Shown here one piece after another: positions 47,832 to 58,587 of a stretch of 64,000 nt of DNA. The position numbers were made by a program, and so were the translations under genes. This DNA comes from Hyphomicrobiales bacterium (GTDB lineage Bacteria; Pseudomonadota; Alphaproteobacteria; Rhizobiales; Beijerinckiaceae). The notes below the pieces were generated by a model. The model ran no database searches. It was given only the letters and a program-made list of their open reading frames with translations, and had not been told where the DNA came from. Position 1 is the stretch's first letter; every line of letters starts with the position of its first letter. Location: contig JAFBAS010000100.1 in assembly GCA_019247605.1 (NCBI GenBank), positions 1 through 64,000 of the forward strand, written 5' to 3'.

Positions 47832-48998
47832 ATGATGTCCAAGCCCAGCGCGGCAAGCCTCGCAATGATCGAGCGGTTCGTCGGTTTCGATACGACCAGC
47901 CACAAGTCCAACCTGCCGCTGATTCTTTTCGTGCGCGACGAATTGGCCCAGCAAGGCGTGCCTTCCATTCTGACATTCGATGACACCGGCACAAAGGCCA
48001 ATCTCTTCGCAACCCTGGGCCCCTCCGACCAGCCCGGTTTCATTCTGTCAGGGCACACCGACACCGTGCCGGTCGACGATCAGTCCTGGTCAACTGATCC
48101 CTTCAAGCTTGTGCGCCGCGGCGAGCGACTCTTCGGGCGCGGCACTTGCGACATGAAAAGTTTCTCCGCGATTGCGCTCGCGCTCGTACCGGAATTCTTG
48201 GCGCGCGGCCTCAAGACGCCGATCCATCTCGCTCTCTCGTACGACGAGGAGATCGGCTGCATCGGTGTCAGGCGGCTTATTGCCGATCTGGCCACGCGCA
48301 ACTTTCGTCCGCTCGGCTGCATAGTCGGCGAACCGACCGCGATGGGGATCGTTTGTGCGCACAAGGGCAGGCGCACGACGCGTGTGAGGGTTCGTGGCCT
48401 GGAGGCCCATACCGGCGTCCCGCATCTCGGCGTCAACGCGATCGAGGCGGCGGCGGAGGTGATCGCGTTCTTCAAGCAGGTCGGGCGACGGCTGCGCGTG
48501 GAAGGCCCTCACGACAAATCTTTCGAGACACCGAGCCACGCCACAATTCAGACATCCACGATTAAGGGCGGCACGACGAGCAACATCGTCGCCGGGCATT
48601 GCAAATTCGATGTCGATATCCGCTATTTGCCCGGCCAAGATACGTCGATCTTGCTTGACGAAGGCAAGGCATTCGTCGAGCGCGATATTCTCCCCGAGAT
48701 GCGTTCTGTCGCTCCCGAGGCAGGATTTACCTGGGAAACCGGCGCCGACTTTCCGAGCTTCTCCAATGACGAGGACTCGCAGATTGTCCGGCTCGCGAAG
48801 GAGCTCACCGGCGCTGAGCGAACCTCCAAGGTGGGGTTCGGCACCGAGGCCGGCCTTTTTCAGGAGGCTGGCATTCCGACCGTCGTCTGCGGGCCGGGCG
48901 ACATCGGCCAAGCCCATAAGCCCGACGAATTCATCGATATCGCACAAGTGAGGCTGTGCGAGGATTTCTTGCGCCGGCTCATGGATCGCCTCGCATAA
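47832..48998 (+). CDS. argE: Acetylornithine deacetylase-type M20 peptidase
   Basis: FILSGHTDTVPVDDQSWSTDPFKLVRRGERLFGRGTCDMKSFSAIALA...YDEEIGCIGVRRLI...ACGPGDIGQAHKPDEF-like end (VVCGPGDIGQAHKPDEFIDI). Confidence 0.88.
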   Translation: MMSKPSAASLAMIERFVGFDTTSHKSNLPLILFVRDELAQQGVPSILTFDDTGTKANLFATLGPSDQPGFILSGHTDTVPVDDQSWSTDPFKLVRRGERLFGRGTCDMKSFSAIALALVPEFLARGLKTPIHLALSYDEEIGCIGVRRLIADLATRNFRPLGCIVGEPTAMGIVCAHKGRRTTRVRVRGLEAHTGVPHLGVNAIEAAAEVIAFFKQVGRRLRVEGPHDKSFETPSHATIQTSTIKGGTTSNIVAGHCKFDVDIRYLPGQDTSILLDEGKAFVERDILPEMRSVAPEAGFTWETGADFPSFSNDEDSQIVRLAKELTGAERTSKVGFGTEAGLFQEAGIPTVVCGPGDIGQAHKPDEFIDIAQVRLCEDFLRRLMDRLA

Positions 48999-49030
48999 TC
49001 GCCCGCACGCCCAATCTTCAGAAACGCCCT

Positions 49031-49660
49031 TTACGCGAGCTGCGCCTCGATCCCATAGAGAGGCACTGGATAGCTCGGCCCGATCTCGGTCGACACACGC
49101 TCGCGCCAAGCAGCGAAGGCGGGATAATTCTTGAAGGAAAAGCCGCAATCCTCGGCGCGATGCGTATAGGCATAGAGCGCAATGTCGGCGATCGTGAAGC
49201 TCTCGCCGACCAGGAAGGGGCTGATCTTCAGCACTCGCTCCATCGCAGCCAGCGCCCGCGCGCCCGTCTCCCGGCGAGCATCAATCATGCCTCCGGCATT
49301 GCGCTCGAGCCGGCCGGTCAAGGTCCAGAAGCGCAACGTCCCAATCGCGGGCTCGACGTAGTACTGTTCAAAGAACAGCCACTGCATCACTTTGGCGCGC
49401 AAATATCGGTCCTCGGGTAAGAACGGCGTCCCCTCGGCCAAATAGGTCAGGATCGCATTCGATTCCGCCAAGGCGCGTCCGTCTTCCAGCTCCAGCACCG
49501 GAATGGCACCCACGGGGTTTTTCGCCAAGAACTCCTCGGTTCGATTTTCGCCGCCGAAGATCGCAACCGGTTTTGTCTGGTAGGGAATCCCGAGTTTCCC
49601 AAGGAGGACCCGGATCTTCCAGCCATTGAGCGACGGCAGATAGTCGTGAAGAGTGAGCAT
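49031..49660 (-). CDS. Glutathione S-transferase family protein
   Basis: MLTLHDYLPSLNGWKIRVLLGKLGIPYQTKPVAIFGGENRTEEFLAKNPVGAIPVLELEDGRALAESNAILTYLAE. Confidence 0.93.
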   Translation of the reverse strand: MLTLHDYLPSLNGWKIRVLLGKLGIPYQTKPVAIFGGENRTEEFLAKNPVGAIPVLELEDGRALAESNAILTYLAEGTPFLPEDRYLRAKVMQWLFFEQYYVEPAIGTLRFWTLTGRLERNAGGMIDARRETGARALAAMERVLKISPFLVGESFTIADIALYAYTHRAEDCGFSFKNYPAFAAWRERVSTEIGPSYPVPLYGIEAQLA

Positions 49661-50297
49661 GGCGTTCCTTTTCGCGAAGGGATGTCGCGTGACTAGCTTG
49701 GTCGGGGAGCCGGCACCTCCCGTTTCTTGCGATGGAATTGCCTCGGTAATGCGGGGGCGTGAAAGAGAGAGCGATCGGGACGCTCCGACAGCGTCATACG
49801 CAAGGCGCAGGTGCTGGAATGTTTGGAACCGCGATACCCAGTGGCCAGCGCTCGTGAACCGCGTTCACCAGGCCGGATACATGACCGCTCCAGACTTGGA
49901 CCCGTCAATTCCATCTGCCCCCATCCAACGGGGCGGTCCATTCATGCGCGGAGTTTGGGGCAAACGCTCCATGAATCTCCGCAGGGTCGAGGCTACTCAA
50001 AAGCCGAGTCTACGATCCGTCGAGGATGGATTTACTCAAACGCAAATTAGCGCCGCAAGCGGGGGCGCCAAGGTGGACGCGTGTATCAGTCACCCCGGAC
50101 GAAGACCAGGATCACATCTTCTCGATAGACAAATGGCTGATTCGTCCCGAGCGCTTCTTGTTAACGCTCGAATGCCGCTTTGGAACTAAGCTCGAGGAAG
50201 CCGGCGAAGTGGCGCGCCACATCCTCGCGCTCCTCACCGCTCGGCCGGAAAGCCCGCGATGCTCACGCGCCTCTGCGATGGCATTTGCGAATGAGGC

Positions 50298-51908
50298 TTA
50301 TGCCGCGATCAACGCTGCCGGTGCGGCGGCTTTCACGCTTTCGTCCACATGCGCCTCGAAGCGTTTGAAGTTCTCGCGGAACATGGCGATCAATCGGCGC
50401 GCCGTCTTGTCGAACTCGGGCTTGTTGGCCCAAGTCTTCACCGGATAAAGGATGTGCGGCTCGACGCCGGGCACCGAGGAGGGCACGGCGAAGCCGAAAT
50501 AAGGGTCGCGCCGGAAATCGGCCCGCGCCAGGGAGCCGTCGAGCGCTGCCGCGAGCAGTCTTCGCGTCACGCGGATCGGCATGCGCCGGCCCTCGCCGTA
50601 TTTCCCCCCGGTCCAGCCCGTGTTCACGAGCCAGCAATCGACATGGTGCTTGGCGATGAGGTCGCGCAGCAAATTTCCGTAAACCGAAGGATGGCGCGGC
50701 ATGAAAGGTGCGCCGAAGCAGGTCGAGAAGGTGGCCTCCGGATCCTTCACGCCCTTTTCGGTACCCGCGACCTTGGCGGTGTAGCCCGAAAGGAAGTGAT
50801 ACATCGCTTCAGCCGGGGTCAGCTTGGCGATCGGGGGCAAGACCCCGAAAGCGTCGCAAGTGAGCATCACGATGTTCTTCGGCGTGCCCGCCCGCCCGGT
50901 TGGGCTCGCATTGGCGATGAACTCGAGTGGATAAGCGGCGCGCGTGTTCTCGGTCTTCGAACCGTCGTCGAAATCGGGCAGGCGCGTCACCGGGTCGACG
51001 ATGACATTCTCGAGCACCGTGCCGAAGCGCGAAGTCGTGGCGTAGATCTCGGGCTCAGCTTCCCGCGACAAGCGAATGGTCTTGGCGTAGCAGCCGCCTT
51101 CGAAATTGAACACACCCCTCGACGACCAGCCATGCTCGTCATCGCCGAGAAGAATGCGCGAGGCATCCGCCGAAAGTGTCGTCTTTCCGGTGCCCGAAAG
51201 GCCGAAAAAGACCGCGACGTCGCCGGCCGGCCCGCAATTTGCCGAGCAATGCATCGGCATCACGCCCTTGGCCGGCAGGATGTAGTTGAGATAGGTGAAG
51301 ACCGATTTCTTCATCTCGCCCGCATAGCTCGTGCCGCCGATGAGCACGATGCCGCGCGCGAAATCGCAAGCGATGATCGTCTCGCTTCGTGCGCCGTGGC
51401 GTTCCTTGTCCGCCTTGAAGGAGGGCAGATCGACGATGGTGAGGTCCGGCAAGAAGGTCGAGAGCTCGCCCGAATCGGGGCGTATCAACAAGTTGCGAAT
51501 GAAAAGGGAATGCCAGGCGTATTCGGTGAAGACGCGCACGCGCACCCGGTGCGTCGCATCGGCGCCTCCGTAAAGATCTTGCACGAAAAGCTCGCGGCCA
51601 CGGGCATGCGCGATGAAATCGCCGCGCAGAGCCTCGAATTGCGCCTGTGTGATCGCACCGTTGTTGGCCCACCAGATCTCGCCCTCGGTCGCCTCGTCCT
51701 TGACGATGAATTTGTCTTTCGGCGAGCGACCCGTGTGGATGCCCGTATCGGCGAGGAGAGCGCCGCCATGCGCAAGCCGGGCTTCGCCCCTTTTGAGCGC
51801 CTCCTCCACGAGAACCGGCGCGTCGAGATTGGCATGGACGCGTTTGAGCTTCTCGAAGCCGAAGGCTCCGGGCCCTTGCGCGGCGTTCAACGTCCCGATC
51901 ACGTCCAT
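50298..51908 (-). CDS. pckA: Phosphoenolpyruvate carboxykinase (ATP)
   Basis: [17 protein letters not shown]...[50 protein letters not shown]. Confidence 0.97.
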   Translation of the reverse strand: MDVIGTLNAAQGPGAFGFEKLKRVHANLDAPVLVEEALKRGEARLAHGGALLADTGIHTGRSPKDKFIVKDEATEGEIWWANNGAITQAQFEALRGDFIAHARGRELFVQDLYGGADATHRVRVRVFTEYAWHSLFIRNLLIRPDSGELSTFLPDLTIVDLPSFKADKERHGARSETIIACDFARGIVLIGGTSYAGEMKKSVFTYLNYILPAKGVMPMHCSANCGPAGDVAVFFGLSGTGKTTLSADASRILLGDDEHGWSSRGVFNFEGGCYAKTIRLSREAEPEIYATTSRFGTVLENVIVDPVTRLPDFDDGSKTENTRAAYPLEFIANASPTGRAGTPKNIVMLTCDAFGVLPPIAKLTPAEAMYHFLSGYTAKVAGTEKGVKDPEATFSTCFGAPFMPRHPSVYGNLLRDLIAKHHVDCWLVNTGWTGGKYGEGRRMPIRVTRRLLAAALDGSLARADFRRDPYFGFAVPSSVPGVEPHILYPVKTWANKPEFDKTARRLIAMFRENFKRFEAHVDESVKAAAPAALIAA

Positions 51909-52111
51909 GATGGCGTTCCTTCCCTGGTATCGAGAGGCTTCTCGCGCTCGGTCACGAGAATTTTTGGCCGTGCCGCCTCTTTGGCCTCTCAGAGATAATC
52001 CCGGACCGGCGCAAAGAAAAGTCGCGCGACCTCACCTGTCGAGGTATCACATCCGTGCATAGTGAGCATGAACGGAACCTTCCACCAGCGGTTCCGGCCG
52101 AGGAAAGGTTA

Positions 52112-53101
52112 ATGATGAACGAGATGATGAAACCTAAAGGGAGCGCCAGCGCCCATCAGCCTGGGCGCGGTCGCATCTTCGAGGATATCACGGCCACGAT
52201 CGGGGACACGCCCATCGTGCGGCTCAAACGGCTCGCTGCAGCCAAGGGTCTAAAGGCCAATCTCCTCGCGAAACTCGAATTCTTCAACCCGATCGCGAGC
52301 GTGAAGGATCGCATCGGCGTCGCCATGATCGACGCGCTCGAGCGCGACGGGAAGGTGAAACCTGGCGGCACGCTCATCGAGCCCACCTCCGGCAACACCG
52401 GAATCGCGCTCGCATTCGTTGCCGCGGCGCGCGGTTATCGCCTGATCCTCACCATGCCCGAGACCATGTCGGTCGAGCGCCGCAAGATGCTCGCGCTGCT
52501 CGGCGCCGAGCTCGTGCTCACGCCGGGATCGCTCGGCATGAAGGGCGCGCTCGACAAGGCCGAGGAACTCCGAAACGAAATCCCAGGCGCGGTGATCCCT
52601 GGCCAATTCGACAATCCGGCGAATCCGGAAATCCATCGGCGCACCACGGCCGAGGAGATCTGGAACGACGCGCAAGGCGAGATCGATGTGTTCGTCGCCG
52701 GTGTCGGCACGGGCGGGACGATCACGGGCGTCGGCCAGGTGTTGAAGCCGCGGCGGCCTTCGCTTCGGATCATCGCGGTCGAGCCGGAGGATTCCCCGCT
52801 GCTTTCGGGCGGCAAGGCCGGCCCGCACAAGATTCAAGGCATCGGGGCGAATTTCATCCCGTCGATTCTCGATCGTACCGTCATCGACGAGGTCGTGAAG
52901 ATCGGCAACCAGCCTTCCTTCGACACGGCCCGTGAAATGGCGCGGCTCGAGGGGATTCCTTGCGGCATTTCGGCAGGCGCAGCGGTCGCCGCCGCGCTTC
53001 AGATCGGCGCGCGACCGGGGATGGAGGGAAAGAACATCGTGATCGTCATCCCCTCCTTCGCCGAGCGCTACCTCTCGACCGCATTGTTCGAGGGATTGTG
53101 A
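52112..53101 (+). CDS. cysK: Cysteine synthase A
   Basis: [23 protein letters not shown]...[19 protein letters not shown]...[49 protein letters not shown]. Confidence 0.95.
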   Translation: MMNEMMKPKGSASAHQPGRGRIFEDITATIGDTPIVRLKRLAAAKGLKANLLAKLEFFNPIASVKDRIGVAMIDALERDGKVKPGGTLIEPTSGNTGIALAFVAAARGYRLILTMPETMSVERRKMLALLGAELVLTPGSLGMKGALDKAEELRNEIPGAVIPGQFDNPANPEIHRRTTAEEIWNDAQGEIDVFVAGVGTGGTITGVGQVLKPRRPSLRIIAVEPEDSPLLSGGKAGPHKIQGIGANFIPSILDRTVIDEVVKIGNQPSFDTAREMARLEGIPCGISAGAAVAAALQIGARPGMEGKNIVIVIPSFAERYLSTALFEGL

Positions 53102-53295
53102 CGGTGCCGGTGCCCGGTCAGGACGAAATTGGCTCGGTTATGCGCAGGGACGCCTCCGGCAATGACGGAGCAGCGAGAACTTGTCGCAACGATGAATGGC
53201 TCCTTCGTCGTGCGCGCACTCGGCGTGCATGACACGCCAACGCTGGCGACGCGTAGCGAAGGGAAGGCATCGGCACTCGCCCAAACGCAAGCACC

Positions 53296-53718
53296 TCACT
53301 CTCCCCTGAAAAGAGCGATCACCTCCTCGGGTATCGCTTGCGATTTCATCCGCGTCGGATCATCGGGATGTCGTCCGGCCCAGACGCGGGTCTCGCGACC
53401 TTCGGTTGCGAGCGAGCCTTGATTGAAGAGCTTGTGCACGACATCGAAGCTCGAACGCTTGAAGTTTACGATCGAGCTTTCGATCGTGATCGTCTCGCCG
53501 AAACGCGACGGATGGATGAATTTCGCCTGCGTCTCGACGAGCGGGATCCCGACGATGCCGAAGCGCTCGATGAGTCGCGGCTTCGGCAGGCCCACATGAG
53601 CGAAGAGCCCCGCGGTCGCGGCATCGAACCACTCGAAGAAGCGCGGATTGAAGACGATGCCGGCAGGATCGCAATGACCCCATTCCACGAGGATTTCACG
53701 CTTGCTGATCACCGCCAA
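53296..53718 (-). CDS. Thioesterase, 4-hydroxybenzoyl-CoA thioesterase-like (hotdog fold)
   Basis: KREILVEWGHCDPAGIVFNPRFFEWFDAATAGLF, hotdog thioesterase active-site pattern. Confidence 0.92.
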   Translation of the reverse strand: MAVISKREILVEWGHCDPAGIVFNPRFFEWFDAATAGLFAHVGLPKPRLIERFGIVGIPLVETQAKFIHPSRFGETITIESSIVNFKRSSFDVVHKLFNQGSLATEGRETRVWAGRHPDDPTRMKSQAIPEEVIALFRGE

Positions 53719-53844
53719 GATCGAGGCTCCTTCCGCAGGTCAGAGGTTTGACGTCCCGATGGCACACCGTGCCGCCACCATCCCACTTTCGCAGCCGTTC
53801 GGGGGGAATTCAGACGGGTTCGCGAGCCTGTCGAGGCTGCAACT

Positions 53845-54255
53845 CTATCCGGCACCCGACCTCATCGGCGCGAGCCAGCGGCGTGATACCTCGCGCGGAT
53901 CGTCGAAAGAAGCCTCGAAGCTCGAGGCGGCGAGCGCCGCCTGGACGTGCAGCACCTTGTCGCCGACGTTGCGAAAGCCGTGCCGCCGGCCCGCCGGTAT
54001 AACGACCGATTGATTGGCTGCAACGGTCGCTTTCTCGTCTTCCACCCAGATTTCGGCCTGGCCATCGAGTACCGTCAGCACCTCCTCCACCGCATGCAGA
54101 TGCGTCGGCGCCCCGTGGCCGGGCGTGCACCATTGCTCGAAAAGGCAAAGCTGCACCGTGCCGATGCTGGCGGAAGCGCGCATACGGGTCGTCACGCCTT
54201 CGCGCCATTCCTCGCAAGCGTCGTGCTCATGATCGATAATTCGCATCACAACCAC
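53845..54255 (-). CDS. Cupin domain protein
   Basis: QWCTPGHGAPTHLHAVEEVLTVLDGQAEIWVEDEKATVAANQSVVIPAGRRHGFRNVGDKVLHVQAAL. Confidence 0.88.
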   Translation of the reverse strand: MVVMRIIDHEHDACEEWREGVTTRMRASASIGTVQLCLFEQWCTPGHGAPTHLHAVEEVLTVLDGQAEIWVEDEKATVAANQSVVIPAGRRHGFRNVGDKVLHVQAALAASSFEASFDDPREVSRRWLAPMRSGAG

Positions 54256-54413
54256 CTTTCAGTCTCGCGCATTTGCGTCGGCTGCTCGTTCCGGCCTTCA
54301 TTTTGCGATGGCCGGCCTTAACCGCTCCAATCGTTTCGCCTTGACACCCGTATTGGCCTCATCACCTATTCGGGCCGCTCGGCCGCGTCATTAACCAAAG
54401 AGGGGAGGCTTCG

Positions 54414-55415
54414 ATGCCGATCAGCGCTTTTGGTATCTTCGTGATCGTCATCGTGGTGTTCGCCATACTGACTCTGCTTTCGGGCATCCGTACCGTGCCG
54501 CAAGGGTATAATTACACCGTCGAACGCTTCCGCCGCTACACTTTCACGCTCCAGCCGGGCCTTGGCCTCATCGTTCCCTATCTCGACACGATCGGGAACA
54601 AGGTGAACATGATGGAGCAGGTGCTCGACGTACCTTCGCAAGAAGTGATCACCAAGGATAATGCTTCGGTGAAGGTCGACGGTGTGACCTTCTTCCAGAT
54701 CATCGATGCGGCGCGCGCGTCCTACGAGGTGGCCAATCTCGCGACGGCCCTGCTCAATATCGTCACCACCAATATCCGCACCGTGATGGGGTCGATGGAT
54801 CTCGATCAGCTTTTGTCGCACAGGGATGCCATCAACGAACGGTTGCTGACCGTCGTGGATTCGGCGGCTTCTCCCTGGGGCTTGAAGATCAACCGCATCG
54901 AGATCAAGGACATCTTGCCGCCCGCCGATCTCGTCGAATCGATGGGCCGCCAGATGAAGGCCGAACGCGAGAAGCGCGCCGCCATCTTGGAGGCGGAAGG
55001 TGCGCGCCAAGCGGAAATTTTGCGCGCCGAGGGTTTGAAGCAGGCCGCCATTCTTTCGGCCGAGGGCCGCAAGGAAGCGGCCTTCCGAGATGCCGAAGCG
55101 CGCGAGCGCTCGGCCGCCGCCGAGGCGGCCGCGACCAGCGCCGTCTCCGAAGCGATCGCGCGCGGCAATCTCGCCGCCGCCAATTACCTCATCGCCGAGA
55201 AATATACGCGCGTGTTGCAGGCGCTCGCCGCCGCGCCCAACCAGAAGGTGATCGTCATCCCGATCGAGGCCGCCTCGCTCGGCGGCTCGGTTGCCGGCAT
55301 CGGCGAGATCGCCAAGGCCGTTTTTGGCGCGGACGGCGTCACGGGCGGCTCGGCCCGCATCGGGAGCATGACGGTGCCGTCGGTGAGCTCGGGCAGCAAT
55401 TCGGGCGGAGGTTGA
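54414..55415 (+). CDS. SPFH/band 7 protein QmcA-like
   Basis: GIRTVPQGYNYTVERFRRYTFTLQPGLGLIVPYLDTIGNKVNMMEQVLDVPSQEVITKDNASVKVDGVTFFQI. Confidence 0.94.
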   Translation: MPISAFGIFVIVIVVFAILTLLSGIRTVPQGYNYTVERFRRYTFTLQPGLGLIVPYLDTIGNKVNMMEQVLDVPSQEVITKDNASVKVDGVTFFQIIDAARASYEVANLATALLNIVTTNIRTVMGSMDLDQLLSHRDAINERLLTVVDSAASPWGLKINRIEIKDILPPADLVESMGRQMKAEREKRAAILEAEGARQAEILRAEGLKQAAILSAEGRKEAAFRDAEARERSAAAEAAATSAVSEAIARGNLAAANYLIAEKYTRVLQALAAAPNQKVIVIPIEAASLGGSVAGIGEIAKAVFGADGVTGGSARIGSMTVPSVSSGSNSGGG

Positions 55416-55418
55416 GGC

Positions 55419-55865
55419 ATGGAATTTCTCGATCTCGGTTCGCCTTGGAGCTGGGCGATCGGCGGCGTCATTCTGATGGCGCTCGAGATTGCCGCGCCGG
55501 GCTTCTTCCTGATCTGGCTCGGGCTTGCGGCGCTCCTCGTCGGGATGGGAAATTTCATCAAGCCTTTGCCCTGGGAGGCCAATGGGCTTTTGTTCGCGGC
55601 GCTCGCCATCGCGCTCGTCTTCGTGGGCAAGCACCTCACCCGTCGCCAGGGCGATGACGAGGCGACGGTGGCCTATCTCAACCAGCGGGCGCATGCGCTC
55701 GTCGGACGGGTCACCACGCTCGACCAGCCGATCGTCGCAGGCGAAGGCAAGGTTCGCTTCGACGATGCGATCTGGCTCGCCACCGGGCCGGATTTGCCGG
55801 CAGGAGCGCGGGTAAAGGTGGTCAGGGCCGCCGGAAAAGTGTTGAGCGTCGAAGCAGCGGTTTGA
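55419..55865 (+). CDS. NfeD-like membrane protein
   Basis: 148 aa with TM segments and C-terminal OB-like domain (VGRVTTLDQPIVAGEGKVRFDDAIWLATGPDLPAGARVKVV), paired with the SPFH gene. Confidence 0.9.
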   Translation: MEFLDLGSPWSWAIGGVILMALEIAAPGFFLIWLGLAALLVGMGNFIKPLPWEANGLLFAALAIALVFVGKHLTRRQGDDEATVAYLNQRAHALVGRVTTLDQPIVAGEGKVRFDDAIWLATGPDLPAGARVKVVRAAGKVLSVEAAV

Positions 55866-56107
55866 TTTCCGCGCGAGCGCGAGCCGGATCTGCCGAATGC
55901 CGATCCGGAAGGTCGAGCATTTTCGCTCCCGACTGTTTCTCCTCACCCGCCTCTCAAATCGTTGAGACAGGGGCGCGAAGCAAAGTTGTGGAAAACGCCA
56001 GCGATCGCTCTCGCCGCCTCCTCGCGTATCGAGCATCAATCCAGTAGCTCACGATAACGTGAGTCGCGTTCGGCGCTGAGCGCATTGCGCCGCGCCCCGT
56101 GCGTTGG

Positions 56108-56122
56108 CTAATTCGGAATTAG
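56108..56122. promoter_or_regulatory. Perfect palindrome upstream of the pagL-like gene
   Basis: CTAATTC-G-GAATTAG, AT-rich in a GC-rich background. Confidence 0.45.
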
Positions 56123-56243
56123 AGTCGGCTGTGCATTTAAATGAAGACCGTCCTTGAGGTCTTCGTCTGCTGGGGAGACTCGATACTTGGCGATCTTCAA
56201 TCGCGCTTCCGAACACGTCACGTCCAGATTCAGTTCGCTAAGA

Positions 56244-56864
56244 ATGGCCCCCACTGGTGCCTCCCTGGCCCGGTTTGCCTGGGTCTGGCTCCTCACGCTG
56301 GGCTTTCTCGCCAACTCCGAGGGCTTGGGTTTCGCGGCCGATTTGCACGCGTCACCGCCGCCGGATTTCGGCCAAACCGCCTCCGCGCTTGCCGGATTCG
56401 AGTTCAGGGCGGGCGTCTTCGGCTCCACCTGGGGTCCTGAGCGAGGCGAGCTGAACCTCAACGGCGAAGTCCTTTTTCCCAAATTCCTGAAGGTCGAAAG
56501 TTGGGCCGATATTCTCATTCCGCGCCTGCAGATCGGCGCCACTGGCAGTGTCGGCGGCGGCACGAGCTATGCGTATGTCGGTCCGATCTGGACCGCGGCT
56601 TACGAACGCGTCTTCGTCGACCTGTCCTTGGGCGGCGCCATCCATAATGGCGAGACAGGCAACGTGACGGATCCAAACCGAAACAAGCTCGGCGGCTGTC
56701 GCGTGATTTATCATGTGGGTTCAGACATCGGTTACAGGCTTACGGATAATTGGAGCGCCATGCTGACCTTCGACCACATCTCGAACGGTAGCGGGACATT
56801 ATCGAGTTGCGGTGAGAACCAGGGCGTGACGATCGTGGGGGTCCGGCTCGGCTACACGTTCTGA
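56244..56864 (+). CDS. PagL-like outer-membrane lipid A deacylase (acyloxyacyl hydrolase family)
   Basis: Signal peptide then beta-barrel; ...LTDNWSAMLTFDHISNGSGTLSSCGENQGVTIVGVRLGYTF, PagL-type H-x-S motif and aromatic C-terminus. Confidence 0.8.
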   Translation: MAPTGASLARFAWVWLLTLGFLANSEGLGFAADLHASPPPDFGQTASALAGFEFRAGVFGSTWGPERGELNLNGEVLFPKFLKVESWADILIPRLQIGATGSVGGGTSYAYVGPIWTAAYERVFVDLSLGGAIHNGETGNVTDPNRNKLGGCRVIYHVGSDIGYRLTDNWSAMLTFDHISNGSGTLSSCGENQGVTIVGVRLGYTF

Positions 56865-57150
56865 CTGAAGCTGCCGGCGAGAATGCGGGCTAAGCCGCGT
56901 TTGTGCACCACCTCGCCCAGCAATCCCGTATGGGCTCAGTTCCGCGTCACGCAATTTGCGGCGCCTCTCGCCGGTCATCGTCGCGCATCAGCGCCTGCCC
57001 CATGATACGGAGCGCCGGTTTCGAGACGTTGAAAGTCTCGAATGCGCGCGATTGCCGAAAGGCTTGCACAAACTCGCTGTCTGGGCCTTAAGCAGGGGTC
57101 GAGCGTTCATCCCGGCCTCGCCGCTGGCGATGTCACCACGGACAGCCCCC

Positions 57151-57789
57151 ATGCCCAATCTCAAAATCGGTATCATCCCCGTCACGCTCTTCGATCAGAA
57201 TTGCAGCCTCGTCTGGAACGACGAGACGATGAAGGGCGTGGTGATCGATCCGGGCGGTGATTTGCCGCGCATCCGTGATGCCATCGCCAAGGCCGGCGTG
57301 AGCGTCGAGAAGATCCTTCTCACCCACGGCCATATCGATCACGCTGGCGGAGCGGCCGAGCTTGCGGCCGAGCTCGGCGTTCCGGTCGAAGGTCCGCATC
57401 AGGCGGACGGATTCCTGCTCGAACGCCTTCCCGAGACGGGAAATTCGTACGGAATGCCGGGCGCGCGCCCGATCACGCCCGACCGATGGCTGGAGGAGGG
57501 CGATACGGTCAGCATCGGGGGCGAGAACTTCAACGTGTTGCATTGCCCCGGCCATTCGCCCGGAAGCGTGGTTTTCGTCTCGCCAGGGCGCAAGCTCGCG
57601 ATCGTAGGCGACGTGCTGTTTCGGGGATCGGTCGGACGAAGCGACATCGCGGGCGGCGATCACGCGACGCTCATTTCTTCCATAAAGACGAAGCTTCTCC
57701 CCCTCGGTGATGATTTTGCCTTTCTTTGCGGGCACGGGCCCGGGGGCAATATCGGCGAGGAGAAGCGCACCAATCCGTTCTTGCGCTGA
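57151..57789 (+). CDS. MBL-fold hydrolase (YcbL/glyoxalase II-like)
   Basis: ILLTHGHIDHAGGAAELA...HCPGHSPGSVVFVSPGRKLAIVGDVLFRGSVGRSDIAGGD...CGHGPGGNIGEEKRTNPFLR. Confidence 0.94.
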   Translation: MPNLKIGIIPVTLFDQNCSLVWNDETMKGVVIDPGGDLPRIRDAIAKAGVSVEKILLTHGHIDHAGGAAELAAELGVPVEGPHQADGFLLERLPETGNSYGMPGARPITPDRWLEEGDTVSIGGENFNVLHCPGHSPGSVVFVSPGRKLAIVGDVLFRGSVGRSDIAGGDHATLISSIKTKLLPLGDDFAFLCGHGPGGNIGEEKRTNPFLR

Positions 57790-57827
57790 TCGAAGTTCTC
57801 GGTCGCGCCTCGTGGGCGGCACAGCGC

Positions 57828-58535
57828 TCAGCGCCCGAGCGCGTGCTCGAGATAGGCGCGGGCGAAGAGTGGCATTCTCGCCTCGTCGATTTCGCTTCTC
57901 GACCGGACGATGTGAATATCGGCGAGTTCCGGATGGGCCTGTTTGGCGAGGCGAGACAAGATGAGAGCGCGCGCCGCTTTCGCCTCCATGTCGATCGTGA
58001 CGGGGCGCATGAAGGCGATGCGCTGGCCTTCGAACACGGCGGTCCAGCCTTCTCCCACGCTCACCTCGCTCGGCTTCAGCCCCGTCTCCTCCTCGAGCTC
58101 CCGCATGAGATTGGCCAGAAGATCGACTTCTCCGCTCGGCGTGATGTCGTCTGGATCGGGCGTGCCGGCAGCGAAGTACACCTTGCCCGGGTTGGCCGTG
58201 TGGCCCGCCATCTCGCCGAGAAGGAAGGCGCCGTCCTTGGCGCGCAGCGCCGCCATGGAGAAGCCGTTGACGATGTCCTTGTCGGGCCAGCCGAAATCCC
58301 GCCAGGCCAAAAAGGCCGAATAATTCGTGGCGAGATAGCGCGCACGAAAGACGCCGTCCTCGAGGTGGCGCTCATATTGCAAGAGCACGCGCCCATCGAA
58401 GAGCGTGGGGCTGCGTTTCTTGAACGCCTCCCAATGTGCCTTGATCTCATGGGCATGATCGCGCGCGAACTCCCATTCGCGCTGTTCGAAAAGCGCCTCG
58501 ATCCGCACGACCGGGATGATCCTAACGTCCGTCAC
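57828..58535 (-). CDS. NUDIX hydrolase family protein
   Basis: GEVDLLANLMRELEEETGLKPSEVSVGEGWTAVFEGQRIAF, degenerate Nudix-like motif. Confidence 0.75.
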   Translation of the reverse strand: MTDVRIIPVVRIEALFEQREWEFARDHAHEIKAHWEAFKKRSPTLFDGRVLLQYERHLEDGVFRARYLATNYSAFLAWRDFGWPDKDIVNGFSMAALRAKDGAFLLGEMAGHTANPGKVYFAAGTPDPDDITPSGEVDLLANLMRELEEETGLKPSEVSVGEGWTAVFEGQRIAFMRPVTIDMEAKAARALILSRLAKQAHPELADIHIVRSRSEIDEARMPLFARAYLEHALGR

Positions 58536-58587
58536 CGGATGAGACCGCGGTCGAGCCGAGGAGAGCCGCGTCGCGGAAAGTAATCGC

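Noticed and set aside
50026-50448. Possible 140-aa gene upstream of pckA end
   Set aside because: Overlaps the pckA 3' end in antisense and has no recognisable motif; treated as part of an unassigned gap
50349-51998. 549-aa plus-strand ORF over pckA
   Set aside because: Antisense shadow of pckA
55012-55140. Ala/Glu-rich repeat-like stretch in the SPFH protein
   Set aside because: The coiled-coil AEG(x)KQAAIL pattern is normal for QmcA/band-7 proteins
54366-56039. 557-aa minus-strand ORF over the SPFH/NfeD genes
   Set aside because: Antisense shadow; the plus strand has clear QmcA and NfeD homologues
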